Source: Thalassia testudinum
Taxonomy: Eukaryota; Streptophyta; Magnoliopsida; Alismatales; Hydrocharitaceae
Assembly: GCA_037157565.1 (NCBI GenBank)
Contig: JAZHRO010000073.1
Coordinates: forward strand, 91,428,001 to 91,492,000
Direction: 5' to 3'
Length of the DNA stretch: 64,000 nucleotides
Under the pieces are notes generated by a model. That model searched no databases. It was not told the origin of the DNA and saw only the letters and a program-made list of their open reading frames with translations. Shown here one piece after another: positions 54,673-64,000 of this stretch. How positions within the stretch are numbered: position 1 is the stretch's first letter; every line of letters begins with the position of its first letter. The translations under genes were made by a program, and so were the position numbers.

Positions 54673-55813
54673 AGGCAACGCTCTTTGCACCAAAATTTTC
54701 TTTTCATTCTTTTGTATATAGAAATTCTTTATTTCATTCATTCATTCATTGTAATTGCTTTTATTTTCCATTGAATTAATTGTGTATACATTCCTTTATT
54801 CTTTTACTAATCATTTGTTTTTTCCACAGCACTTGAGGAGGAGTGTCGTCTTCCTGGTGGAGTCGCTGCGCTCCAGATCCGTCTTCCTGGTGGAGTTTTG
54901 CCTCGAAGTAGCTGTAGGATTTTAGTATTAGTTTTAGTATAGATAGTTTTAGGTTTATTAATTAGGAACAATTGTTAGTCATAAGTTGTGAGAGCTTGTT
55001 CTCACACAATTTTTGTAATAATTCTGGACTATCTGGACTTTATTTCTTTATCTTCTTAATTTCTTTCCTTACTTTTGAATTGCATATAAAATTTTTCAGA
55101 AAAATCAAAAAATCAAAAAAAATCAAAAAGACCTCATACTTATCTAGCAGCAGCATAACCCTAGGCATCCATTTTTAGGATTGCATTTTATTCCTGCTAG
55201 ATTTTAATTCAAGTCAAATCTACATTAGAAGATTGCTGGAGTCAGGTACGCATTCCTTACCTAACTCTAACTCCTGCCATATTTGCATTTGACTTAAAGT
55301 TAAGAAGACCACTACTTGTTCTGAATTTATTAAAAAGTGAAACGAGCAGCATAGAAAACACATTTTAATCACTTCAATCAAATAAAAAAGGAGATGGCAA
55401 AATTGGGTGAAACCATGTTTGAGATTTTAATCGCCTTGTGTTGAATGTTATCGTGCACACAGCACGATCACTTAAGGCCACAATACACGGGTTTCTACCT
55501 CATCTTTCTGCAACCACAGGATCTGGATTCGCACGCTCAGTCTTATCCAGATTCCCAGTGGATTTTAGAGGTCTGCACATCGCTAGGTTTATCTTAGGAT
55601 ACGTACAATTGTTTGAAACAATTGTTTGCGTATAACATACTTTGCGTAGCAGCCTCTAGGAAAAATTTTCTCCGATTCATTTCGATTGATTGGTCTTCTT
55701 GAATTGAGATTTTATTGGGATTCTTCTGTTTTATTGTGAACGTTAAAATTTTTTTTTTTCCATTGAGTTGGATCGAATTAGAGTAAACGAGATTTCAAAA
55801 AAAAGCCAACTCA
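54673..55813 (+). other. 5' leader of A
   Basis: About 1.1 kb non-coding. A hairpin ATCGTGC (55450-55456) / GCACGAT (55462-55468) lies about 350 bases before the start codon and could be part of a packaging or dimer signal. Short frames are not supported. Confidence 0.6.
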
Positions 55814-58800
55814 ATGGAAGGTAGGAGATCCCAAAACCCAGAACTTGTACTCCCCTTGGGTACTGCTACCCAAGCTACTGCATCATCTTCTTTGCCTTCC
55901 ACTTCTAATCCCTTACCTCCTGAATCTCAAAATACTTTCCACAATCCCCCTCGCCAAGAGGATGATCTTGATTCTTCACACTTTGAGGATTTTGAAGAAC
56001 TTCCTCCAGACTTAGTTGCACATCCTCTACCACAGCAACCACCTATCCCTAGGTTCCAACCTCCACCTTATCCTAATCATCCTAATCCACCCCCGGAGAG
56101 AGGACCTATGCCTCATCTTCAGCACCTTTTCGATACACAACTACAAATGAATACCTTAACCCAACAGGTGCAACAGCTTGCTCAAGCTGTAAATCTATTA
56201 GCTAACCCCCAACCACAACCACTTCAACCTAGAAATCCTCAGGCACCACCCCAACCCCGTAGACCTCAACTACGAGATTATTATAATCCTACAGTTGCCC
56301 AACCAATGCCTGTGGTACGTTATCCCAATGGGGGTCGTGCTGCTGAACTGAAGCCGAACATTATAGCACTCATTCCTCACTTCCATGGACTTGCTTCTGA
56401 GGACCCTTTTCAGCATTTAGAGGAGCTGAAGAATCTTGCCCAAACTTTGGGTCCGCAAGGACATGATCAGCACACGCTTTTGATGAAAATGTTCTCCTTT
56501 TCATTAAAAGATAAGGCAGCCTTTTGGTTTAGAACACTTGCACGGACTACACCTATAGATTCCTGGGCTTCTTTAGAACATGAGTTCTTAAAGAAGTACT
56601 TTCCTGTAGGCCGCACTAATGCCTTAAGGCGTGCCATCACCACCTTCACCCAGAATTCAGGAGAACCTATGCACGAGGCTTGGGAGAGATTCCATGAGCT
56701 TTTGAGAAAATGTCCCCACCATGGTGTCCCACGTTGGCAACAGGTCCAGATCTTCTACCATGGGCTCCATGATGACACACGGAATTTTGTAGATGCCGCT
56801 TGTGGAGGCAATTTCCTGTGTCGGGACGAGGACTCAGCCTTTGAGCTCTTTGAAGGCATGGCCGAAAACTCTATTAATAATGCTTCAATGAGCGTGTTTA
56901 ATAGAAAGTCCTCACATTCCCACTCACACACGGGGGTACATGAAGCCCAATCCAGTAGCAAAGACTTAGAGATAGTGGCTAGTCAACTGGATAAAGTGGG
57001 CTTAATCGAGAAGAAAGTAGATGAAGTATGGAAATTTCTTTCAAAACACCCATCTTCTTCTTCTCAGTCACCAGCACAAAACACTTCTTCTCAGTTTCCC
57101 ACAGGGAGGGAAACTGTGAATAACCTTTCTGTGACACAAACTGCATTACCGGATTTTCCATTTCCATATCCTTCACCGGTTGGAGGAACCTTTGTTCCTC
57201 CCTTCACTGACTTCCCTGCACCTTCTGGAGCTTCGGAGGAGCTTCATGTCATTCACAATGATCCTTTCACACAAACCTATAACCCTGGATGGCGTAATCA
57301 TCCAAATTTCTCGTGGTCGGGAAATTCACAGAGACCTCCTTTTCAACAACCTTTTGCACCACCATTACACAACCCGATTCGAGCACCACCTCCACAATCA
57401 CACGGATATCCACCGCGTACCTACCAGCAACCCCAACCCAGGCCCACCCAATACTCTCAATCTGGGCCTACACGAGATGACCAGTTGGGGTCTATCATGA
57501 AAGCTCTTGCTGATATGCAACAACAGAATATTGCTATGCAGCAGAGACAGGACGCGGCCTTAGCTGAAATGAGAGCCCAGCTATCACACTTGACGGAGTC
57601 CCGTCAACCACATTCACTCCCATCCCAAGCACAACCCAACCCTAGGAACATACCTGCTCAAAGGTATGTCCAACCTAGACCAGCACTACAAAACCAAACA
57701 CATGACATTTCACAAGCAGTGCACAACACTGAATTCTTCACTGACTCAAATTCTTCTCTTGCACAAACGCAACCACCTCTACTACCTAACAATGATTTAC
57801 CATCTACCTCTAGAGCTGAACTAAATGCCATAGTCACTAGGAGTGGTAAATGCACACTAGATCCACCTCTTCCAACACCTGCCACTTCTAGTTCTGCTCC
57901 TCCACTTCCTACTTCTCCTCTACCTATGACTGAACCTCTCACAACTCCAGTACCTTTTCCTGAAGCTTTAAAGAAGAAGGAGAAAGGAAAGAAAAAGACC
58001 TGTGTGGCACCTGAGGAGGATTTGCTTAAGCTCTTTGAGCAAGTCCACATAAACATCCCCTTGTTGGATGCAATCCGCCACATCCCTCTTTACGCTAAGT
58101 TTTTAAAAGACCTATGTACACCTAAGCGTAAAGCAAGAATTCAAAAAGGGAGTAGTCCAATCATTCTCTCGGAACAAGCTAGTTCCATCATCTCTAGTAC
58201 CCTCCCAACTAAGATGAAAGACCCAGGCACCCCTCTCTTATCCTGCATGATAGGTAACACCACATTCAATAGAGCACTACTTGACCTAGGTGCTTCCATC
58301 AATCTTATCCCAACCTCTCTACTGACACATTTTGAGGTTGGCAATCTGAAGCCAACCAAGGTGTCCCTGCAATTAGCTGACAGATCAGTTAAGACACCTC
58401 AGGGAGTGTTGGAAGATGTCATAGTGCGGGTCAAGGATTTTTACTTCCCTGTAGACTTTATAGTCCTTGACATGGAAGTACCTGAAGATATCCACAATGC
58501 ACCTATCATTTTAGGAAGACCTTTCTTGGCTACAGCCAAGGCAAACATCAATTGTGAGGAGGGCCTTATAGAATTAAAGTTTGGAGATCAGAAAATAAAA
58601 ATTGATATTTTTCAGGCCCAAATAGGACCAACCTGTAGTTTAATTGAAGAAATCTTCTCCCTGGATTCATTGGATCAATTGGTTGAGGACACCTTGATCA
58701 ATTCATTAAATTTAGAACCTCAACACTCTTTGGACTCTGACTTGACTTCCACTGAGATACCAAATTTAGAGACTGAGGACCTTCCTCCCATTCCATTAGT

Positions 58801-61777
58801 ATCTCTAGGATCTCCTGAAACTTTCACACCTGCTCCTTCTGATCCTGTGCCTGTTGAACTCAAACCTCTTCCTGACTCTCTCAAATATGTTTTCTTAGGA
58901 CCTGATCAGACCTATCCGGTGATTGTTAACTCTTCCCTTTCTTCTGATCAAGAGTCACGACTCTTATCTGTCCTAAGAGCACATAGGCAGGCTATAGGAT
59001 GGAGCCTTTCTGACCTTACTGGCATCAGTCCTTCTTATTGCACACATAGGATTTTCACTGAAGAAGGATCTAGACCTACTAGACAGCCCCAGCGTAGATT
59101 AAACCCTACATTACAAGAGGTGATAAAAAGTGAAATGATTAAATGGCTGGACAATGGAATTATCTACCCAATTTCTGACAGTAGATGGGTAAGTCCTGTT
59201 CAGGTTGTGCCAAAGAAGGCCGGACTTACCATCGTCACCACTGATTCTGGAGAAGTCATCCCTACACGCATTGCTAGTTCGTGGCGAGTATGTATAGATT
59301 ACCGAAAACTCAACCAAGCCACGAAGAAAGATCATTTCCCTTTGCCCTTCATTGATCAAATACTGGAAAGAGTGGCAGGGAATAGATTTTTCTGCTTTTT
59401 GGATGGCTATTCAGGATATAATCAGGTGGCAATTCACCCCGATGATCAGGAGAAAACGACATTCACCTGCACCTACGGAACCTTTGCATTCCGTAGGATG
59501 CCTTTTGGATTGTGCAACGCACCTGCTACATTCCAGCGGTGTATGTTTGCAATCTTTTCCGACTTAGTAGGTGATTGTTTAGAAGTCTTCATGGATGACT
59601 TCTCGGTCTTCGGGAGCACATTTGATGCACGTCTAGACCACCTGACCAAGGTCCTGCAAAGATGCATTAATGTGAATCTGGTACTTTCCTGGGAGAAATC
59701 TCATTTCATGGTAACTGAAGGACTTGTATTAGGTCACCTTATTTCTGAGAGAGGAATTGAGGTTGACCGCGCTAAGGTAAAGTTGATTTCTGATTTACCA
59801 CTACCTTCGTCGGTTAAGCAAATTCGATCTTTCCTCGGGCATGTTGGTTTTTATCGCCGCTTTATAGCGGATTTCTCGAAAATAGCCCGACCTCTCACTA
59901 CTCTCCTCTCTAAAGACGTAGACTTCCAGATCTCTGACGATTGTGTTCGTGCCTATACGACACTTCGTGATCTGATTACCAAGGCACCCATACTGCAACC
60001 CCCGAATTGGTCTCACCCTTTTGAGATCATGTGTGATGCCTCTAATTATGCAGTAGGAGCTGTCCTTGGTCAAAAATTGGACGGGAAACCCACAGTCATC
60101 TATTACACTAGCAAGACCTTAGATGAAGCTCAGAGGAATTACACCGTCACGGAAAAGGAATTGCTAGCTGTAGTATATGCACTGGAAAAATTCAGACCTT
60201 ATCTTTTAGGTTCCCACATTATAGTCTACACTGACCACACGGCAGTTCGATATCTTCTCGCCAAGAAGGACGTGAAATCTCGTCTGATTAGATGGATCCT
60301 ACTTTTACAGGAATTTGATTTAGAGATTCGTGATAAGGCTGGAAAGCAGAATGTGGTAGCTGACCACTTATCCCGCCTTCCTTCTGAAGCGATTTCTCCT
60401 TCTTTACCCATCTCTGACCACTTCCCTGACGAGCAATTGCTGGTCATTCATTCTGATCTTCCCTGGTATGCTGACATTGTCATCTACCTGGCTTCTGGAC
60501 TCATCCCCACTAATTGGGTCCGACATCAAAAAGACAGACTTAGATCCGAGGCCAAGCACTATTACTGGGAAGAACCTTGGCTTTTCAAGCATTGTAAAGA
60601 CCAGATCTTTAGGAAGTGCGTCCCTGATAAGGAGATTAGAAGCATCTTATCATTCTGCCACGACCAGGCGTGCGGCGGTCACTTCTCTGGCAAAAAGACC
60701 GCTGCAAAGATTTTGCAGAGTGGTTTCTATTGGCCCACAATCTTCAAGGATGCACACGAATATAGCAGGGCATGTTCACGCTGTCAGTCTCTCGGTAGTA
60801 TTGGCCGCCGAGACATGATGCCCTTGAATCCAATCATGGTGTGCGAAATCTTTGACATTTGGGGCATTGACTTCATGGGACCTTTTCCTAAATCTTATGG
60901 CTTCGAGTACATATTGTTGGCAGTTGAGTATGTTTCAAAATGGATTGAAGCCATCCCCTCAAGGACTAATGATCATAGAGTTGTGACACAATTTGTTCAA
61001 GATTTCATCTTCTCTAGATTCGGGGTACCTAAAGCCATCATTAGTGATGGAGGGTCTCATTTTAGAAACACACATTTTCAGTCCCTACTTCAAAAGTATG
61101 GGGTGTCACATAGGATTGCTACATCTTATCACCCTCAAACCAATGGACTTGCTGAATTATCTAATCGGGAGATCAAAAAGATTTTACAGACTACCATCCG
61201 ACCTGATAGAAAGGATTGGTCTTCCCGCCTTTCTGATGCGTTGTGGGCATATAGGACAGCCCACAAAACCCCTTTAGGCATGTCTCCTTTTAGACTTGTG
61301 TATGGGAAACACTGTCATCTTCCTGTAGAATTAGAGCACAAAGCCTATTGGGCCATCAGAAAGTGTAACTTAGACTTAGAGAAGGCCGGTGATCTTAGGA
61401 AATTACAAATGTCTGAGCTCGATGAATTAAGGAATGAATCTTATGAAAGCTCAAGGATGTATAAGGACAAACTTAAGGCCTTCCATGATCGTCACATTCT
61501 TAGGAAATCTTTTCACCCTGGTAAAAAAGTCCTTCTCTTCGACTCTAGACTGAAACTCTTTCCTGGGAAGTTAAGATCAAAATGGATTGGACCTTTCAAA
61601 ATCTTGAGACTTTTTGATAATGGAGCCGTTGAGATCACTGAACTTGACAAATCTGAACCCTTTATTGTTAATGGACAAAGACTGAAACCTTTAATTGAGC
61701 CGCATGATCTCAGACTTGTCAATTCCACCATTTCGCTCCTACATTTTGAGCTACCAACTAAGTTTTCGCCTAGCTGA
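55814..61777 (+). CDS. gag-pol: Gag-Pol polyprotein, Athila lineage
   Basis: One frame of 1987 codons from ATG 55814, no stop or frameshift. Gag: Pro-rich N-terminus, capsid region from FHGLASEDP (residue 190), [13 protein letters not shown] near 490; I find no CCHC zinc knuckle. Protease: [10 protein letters not shown] with Asp 824. Reverse transcriptase: [31 protein letters not shown] and FMDD (Asp 1261 and 1262). RNase H: Asp 1408, Glu 1449, Asp 1474, Asp 1517. Integrase: zinc-binding His 1616, His 1623, Cys 1654, Cys 1657; catalytic Asp 1686, Asp 1745, Glu 1781 (D-35-E); C-terminal GPF module near residue 1920. Gag and Pol in one frame without a stop is common in Ty3/gypsy; protease cleavage would release the parts in cytoplasmic particles. 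No env-like frame follows. Confidence 0.97.
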   Translation: MEGRRSQNPELVLPLGTATQATASSSLPSTSNPLPPESQNTFHNPPRQEDDLDSSHFEDFEELPPDLVAHPLPQQPPIPRFQPPPYPNHPNPPPERGPMPHLQHLFDTQLQMNTLTQQVQQLAQAVNLLANPQPQPLQPRNPQAPPQPRRPQLRDYYNPTVAQPMPVVRYPNGGRAAELKPNIIALIPHFHGLASEDPFQHLEELKNLAQTLGPQGHDQHTLLMKMFSFSLKDKAAFWFRTLARTTPIDSWASLEHEFLKKYFPVGRTNALRRAITTFTQNSGEPMHEAWERFHELLRKCPHHGVPRWQQVQIFYHGLHDDTRNFVDAACGGNFLCRDEDSAFELFEGMAENSINNASMSVFNRKSSHSHSHTGVHEAQSSSKDLEIVASQLDKVGLIEKKVDEVWKFLSKHPSSSSQSPAQNTSSQFPTGRETVNNLSVTQTALPDFPFPYPSPVGGTFVPPFTDFPAPSGASEELHVIHNDPFTQTYNPGWRNHPNFSWSGNSQRPPFQQPFAPPLHNPIRAPPPQSHGYPPRTYQQPQPRPTQYSQSGPTRDDQLGSIMKALADMQQQNIAMQQRQDAALAEMRAQLSHLTESRQPHSLPSQAQPNPRNIPAQRYVQPRPALQNQTHDISQAVHNTEFFTDSNSSLAQTQPPLLPNNDLPSTSRAELNAIVTRSGKCTLDPPLPTPATSSSAPPLPTSPLPMTEPLTTPVPFPEALKKKEKGKKKTCVAPEEDLLKLFEQVHINIPLLDAIRHIPLYAKFLKDLCTPKRKARIQKGSSPIILSEQASSIISSTLPTKMKDPGTPLLSCMIGNTTFNRALLDLGASINLIPTSLLTHFEVGNLKPTKVSLQLADRSVKTPQGVLEDVIVRVKDFYFPVDFIVLDMEVPEDIHNAPIILGRPFLATAKANINCEEGLIELKFGDQKIKIDIFQAQIGPTCSLIEEIFSLDSLDQLVEDTLINSLNLEPQHSLDSDLTSTEIPNLETEDLPPIPLVSLGSPETFTPAPSDPVPVELKPLPDSLKYVFLGPDQTYPVIVNSSLSSDQESRLLSVLRAHRQAIGWSLSDLTGISPSYCTHRIFTEEGSRPTRQPQRRLNPTLQEVIKSEMIKWLDNGIIYPISDSRWVSPVQVVPKKAGLTIVTTDSGEVIPTRIASSWRVCIDYRKLNQATKKDHFPLPFIDQILERVAGNRFFCFLDGYSGYNQVAIHPDDQEKTTFTCTYGTFAFRRMPFGLCNAPATFQRCMFAIFSDLVGDCLEVFMDDFSVFGSTFDARLDHLTKVLQRCINVNLVLSWEKSHFMVTEGLVLGHLISERGIEVDRAKVKLISDLPLPSSVKQIRSFLGHVGFYRRFIADFSKIARPLTTLLSKDVDFQISDDCVRAYTTLRDLITKAPILQPPNWSHPFEIMCDASNYAVGAVLGQKLDGKPTVIYYTSKTLDEAQRNYTVTEKELLAVVYALEKFRPYLLGSHIIVYTDHTAVRYLLAKKDVKSRLIRWILLLQEFDLEIRDKAGKQNVVADHLSRLPSEAISPSLPISDHFPDEQLLVIHSDLPWYADIVIYLASGLIPTNWVRHQKDRLRSEAKHYYWEEPWLFKHCKDQIFRKCVPDKEIRSILSFCHDQACGGHFSGKKTAAKILQSGFYWPTIFKDAHEYSRACSRCQSLGSIGRRDMMPLNPIMVCEIFDIWGIDFMGPFPKSYGFEYILLAVEYVSKWIEAIPSRTNDHRVVTQFVQDFIFSRFGVPKAIISDGGSHFRNTHFQSLLQKYGVSHRIATSYHPQTNGLAELSNREIKKILQTTIRPDRKDWSSRLSDALWAYRTAHKTPLGMSPFRLVYGKHCHLPVELEHKAYWAIRKCNLDLEKAGDLRKLQMSELDELRNESYESSRMYKDKLKAFHDRHILRKSFHPGKKVLLFDSRLKLFPGKLRSKWIGPFKILRLFDNGAVEITELDKSEPFIVNGQRLKPLIEPHDLRLVNSTISLLHFELPTKFSPS

Positions 61778-62057
61778 AGGCGTTAAACTTAGCAAACACC
61801 TACCCTTGTATATAGCTGTTTTACACCTTTCTTACTCTTGCCCTTATTTGCATATAGTGTCTACCCTTGCATTCTGAGCATACATTCATTGACACACATG
61901 TCATGCATTTCACTTCCTAGCCCGACTGTTCACTCTGATCCTAGATCAGACTTAAAATCGTCCGCACAGAGATTGTATCTCCTCATTCCGACTTCCTTTC
62001 ATCACCCAGTCTAGGATAGTGAAAAGCAGAGCATGCATTTGCATCCACCCTTTCATT
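61778..62057 (+). other. Start of A 3' untranslated region
   Basis: ctgaaggcgttaaacttagc at the stop is the Athila 3' hallmark also seen in E1 and R. No env-like frame. Confidence 0.6.
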
Positions 62058-62092
62058 CAATGAGGACATTGAAACATTTAAGCATGGGGGGG
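62058..62092 (+). other. Central hairpin plus second PPT of A
   Basis: CAATG-agga-CATTG (62058-62071 including flanking bases), 9 bases, then agcatggggggg (62081-62092). 1.38 kb upstream of the terminal PPT. Confidence 0.85.
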
Positions 62093-63430
62093 TGTAAATG
62101 GTAAACCATTTAAACCAAAATGCAATTGTAGACACAACTATAGTACATATAGTATTATCAAAAAAATTATATACTTCAAAAAAAATTGAAAAATTTTGAA
62201 AAAAATTTTGAAAAAATTACAAAGCTAAAAATACAAAAAAATAACAAATCAGAAAAATTCCAAAAATACAATAAGGGACATGTACTTCATTATCAAAGGA
62301 GGACATTCATTTCAAGAGGGGAGGGAGAGAAAGAAAAAGAAAAAGAAAGAAAAGATAAGTGATCTTATAGCTGAAATAAAAAAATAAAAAAAAAATAATA
62401 ATAACAATAGAATAAGTGTCTATGGACATTCAACCGTTACTGGTTTGACCTGCCGGGCCATAGAAGCTTGAAACAAGCTTAGGCTTAATACACTTTGAGC
62501 CTTGACAAGATAGACCACAGTCTCTCCTAACTTTAGGATAATTCTTGTACCTGAGTCACCAGTACAGGATTCGTTTGTTTGCTTTGACTTAGGAGTCTAA
62601 GTAACCTTGGCTTACACTACACAGTGTCAGGAAAGACCACTTGAACCTAAGCCTCAACCCTTGTGTTCATTAGGGAAGGTGGAGTCCTTACCTGTGCGTG
62701 CAGGTAGACTCTTTGTCCTAATCTTTAGTTTTGTGTCTAGGAGAAGCTCTTTCCACAAAAGAAATCCACCCACCAAATACAGTGCGCTCTACCAAATAAG
62801 TTCCGGAGACATACTGTTCAAAAAAAAAAAAAAAAAAAAAGTATGTTCTCCAAAAAACTCTGAAAAACTACTCTTCCACCAAAAATGTTTTCAGGGTTCA
62901 AAACAAATACCCTGTTTATCCAAAAAAAAAAAAAAATTTTTCTCTGAGCCACAAATACAATAAGGGTTGTGATTGAATACCATCAATTTTTGAGAGTCAT
63001 CCGAAAACATGAGCTGAAGTTAGGACCAACCTGGACTTAAAAAGAAGTGAAACCCCGGGATTGAGCCTTAGAATTCACCTGGTTAGTCCTGACTTATCAC
63101 AAAGCACAGTCATAACTTCATAGCATTCTGAGTCTCTGTAAAAACCCCCTGAGTCCTGGAATTCGACTTAAGGTTTAAATATCAAGAATCCTTGTTGGTT
63201 GAGAGATGGTCTATGTCATTTAAGCCTCGAGTTCTGGTAGGTTATCCTCAGTAACCAGGTTCTCACAATGTCCAAAAACACAGTTGCTTTATTAAAAAAA
63301 AAAAAAAAAAAAAAAATTTTCAGCTTAAAGATCATCATAAAACACTTAAAAATTTTTGAAAAAGAAAAAAAAGATATCTTTACACACTTACCTTGCTGAT
63401 ACTTAAATTGCCTTACACTTCAACAGATTG
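62093..63430 (+). other. A 3' non-coding region with type II motifs
   Basis: A-rich and purine-rich (62150-62400). ccaccaaata at 62770-62779, accaaataag near 62791, ccaccaaaaa near 62877. Long poly-A runs at 62821, 62922 and 63294. No gene; the frame at 62607-62963 is not supported. Confidence 0.55.
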
Positions 63431-63467
63431 TTTGCTAAGGGACTAGCAAAACGTAAGCATGGGGGTA
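63431..63467 (+). other. Terminal hairpin plus PPT of A
   Basis: TTTGCTA (63431-63437) / TAGCAAA (63444-63450) around agggac, five bases, then aagcatgggggta abutting the LTR. Confidence 0.92.
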
Positions 63468-64000
63468 TGATGAGTGGCTACTCATCATAGCTAGAAGGCC
63501 GAAATTAAGCTAGACACTAAGCAAAACAATATCAAATTAACACATAAAAAGGGTTAAGTGTGGGAATTAAAGAAAAGACCTAAAACTTTTAATGTGTGTT
63601 AAAACCTCCTAATTAGGTCACAAAAATGAGATATTCTGAAAACTAAAGAACAAATGATGATCCATGCATCAATTGAACACATAAACAAGTTTGAAAAGAT
63701 AAATCAGAAGTAAAATCAATGTCTTAAATGTTCAATTAAGCACATGTAAAAATTTGAAAGCAATTGGACATCATTTAGGCTTAGAAATAAATAGATTACA
63801 ATTAGGTCCTTCATGCATTACATTTCTACCCTTCAAAACTCCTTCTTGGACCCTTTTGCAAGCCGCAGGGACCCTTCTGTATGACTGCAGGGCCCTTCCA
63901 GTTATGGTTCTTCTCACTTTTGGACCTGCACGCTATTCTTCTACCCCTTCGTTCAAGGGTCTTCCTGCAAGTTTTCCCTCATTTCAGAGAGAAGCCTGTG
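63468..64000 (+). repeat. 3' LTR of A, first 533 bp
   Basis: Identical to 50423-50955 except six substitutions (for example in the first 40 bp, near 63672 and near 63827-63852). Cut by the window end. Confidence 0.95.

Larger units (their letters stand above)
50423..64000 (+). mobile_element. A: apparently complete autonomous Athila-lineage Ty3/gypsy element
   Basis: 5' LTR, tRNA-Asp PBS, 1.1-kb leader, uninterrupted gag-pol, 3' UTR, central and terminal PPTs, and the first 533 bp of the 3' LTR. cacgc at 50418-50422 is the candidate target duplication. The overlapping LTR parts (50423-50955 and 63468-64000) differ at six positions with no indel, about 1.1%, so the insertion is recent. With a complete 3' LTR the element would be about 17.3 kb. 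It is the only element here that could supply reverse transcriptase and integrase to the others. Confidence 0.93.

Noticed and set aside
61778..63467. Search for an env-like frame after pol in A
   Set aside because: Only short frames, A-rich sequence and no membrane or signal segments.

Overview
This is plant nuclear DNA made almost entirely of nested LTR retrotransposons; I see no convincing host gene, rRNA, tRNA gene or CRISPR array. The evidence is a full-length Athila-type Ty3/gypsy gag-pol, primer-binding sites matching the 3' end of plant tRNA-Asp, polypurine tracts of the form AGGCATGGGGG, and several 5-bp target-site duplications. The species cannot be named from the sequence. The density of nested insertions suggests a large, repeat-rich flowering-plant genome.

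Layout (names are mine). Minus strand: E-left (1-3980, running off the left edge) is inserted in M (3981-9576), which is inserted in the 3' LTR of Q (9577-13549). An LTR split by a later insertion (13155-13549 plus 33771-35016) joins Q to P (35017-37516). R/S (37517-46209) is inserted in P's 5' LTR. Plus strand: E2 (13550-33765) is inserted in the P/Q LTR. E1 (23554-32899) is inserted in E2's 3' LTR with a perfect 5-bp duplication. X (46210-50422) is inserted in S. A (50423 to beyond 64000) is inserted in X. Divergence between LTR pairs, judged by eye, agrees with the nesting order: A and E1 about 1%, E2 several percent, R much more.

Only A has a complete gag-pol (55814-61777, 1987 codons, no stop). 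The others look non-autonomous. E2 keeps a Gag tail and an aspartic protease but no reverse transcriptase. E-left/Q, M and E1/R carry three kinds of acidic open reading frame that I do not recognise. P has no reading frame left. A, or relatives of it, could supply proteins in trans to these elements; this is inferred from shared tRNA-Asp sites, PPTs and 3' motifs.

The most interesting signal is a set of conserved non-coding modules shared by families whose coding regions differ. These are: (i) a hairpin (stem, purine loop, stem) just upstream of the PPT; (ii) a second hairpin-plus-PPT pair 1.2-1.4 kb further upstream in four elements; (iii) palindromes at the 5' tip of the LTRs whose sequence changes while pairing is kept; (iv) two alternative 3' modules, a triple CCATGG/TATCTCGAAG hairpin repeat (type I) or dispersed CCACCAAATA motifs (type II), apparently exchanged between elements. 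Structural oddities include a 1.4-kb inversion across the 5' LTR/PBS of E1, and two elements (R, Q) whose 5' LTR is fused at its exact 3' end to the middle of the reading frame with loss of the PBS, as autointegration would produce.
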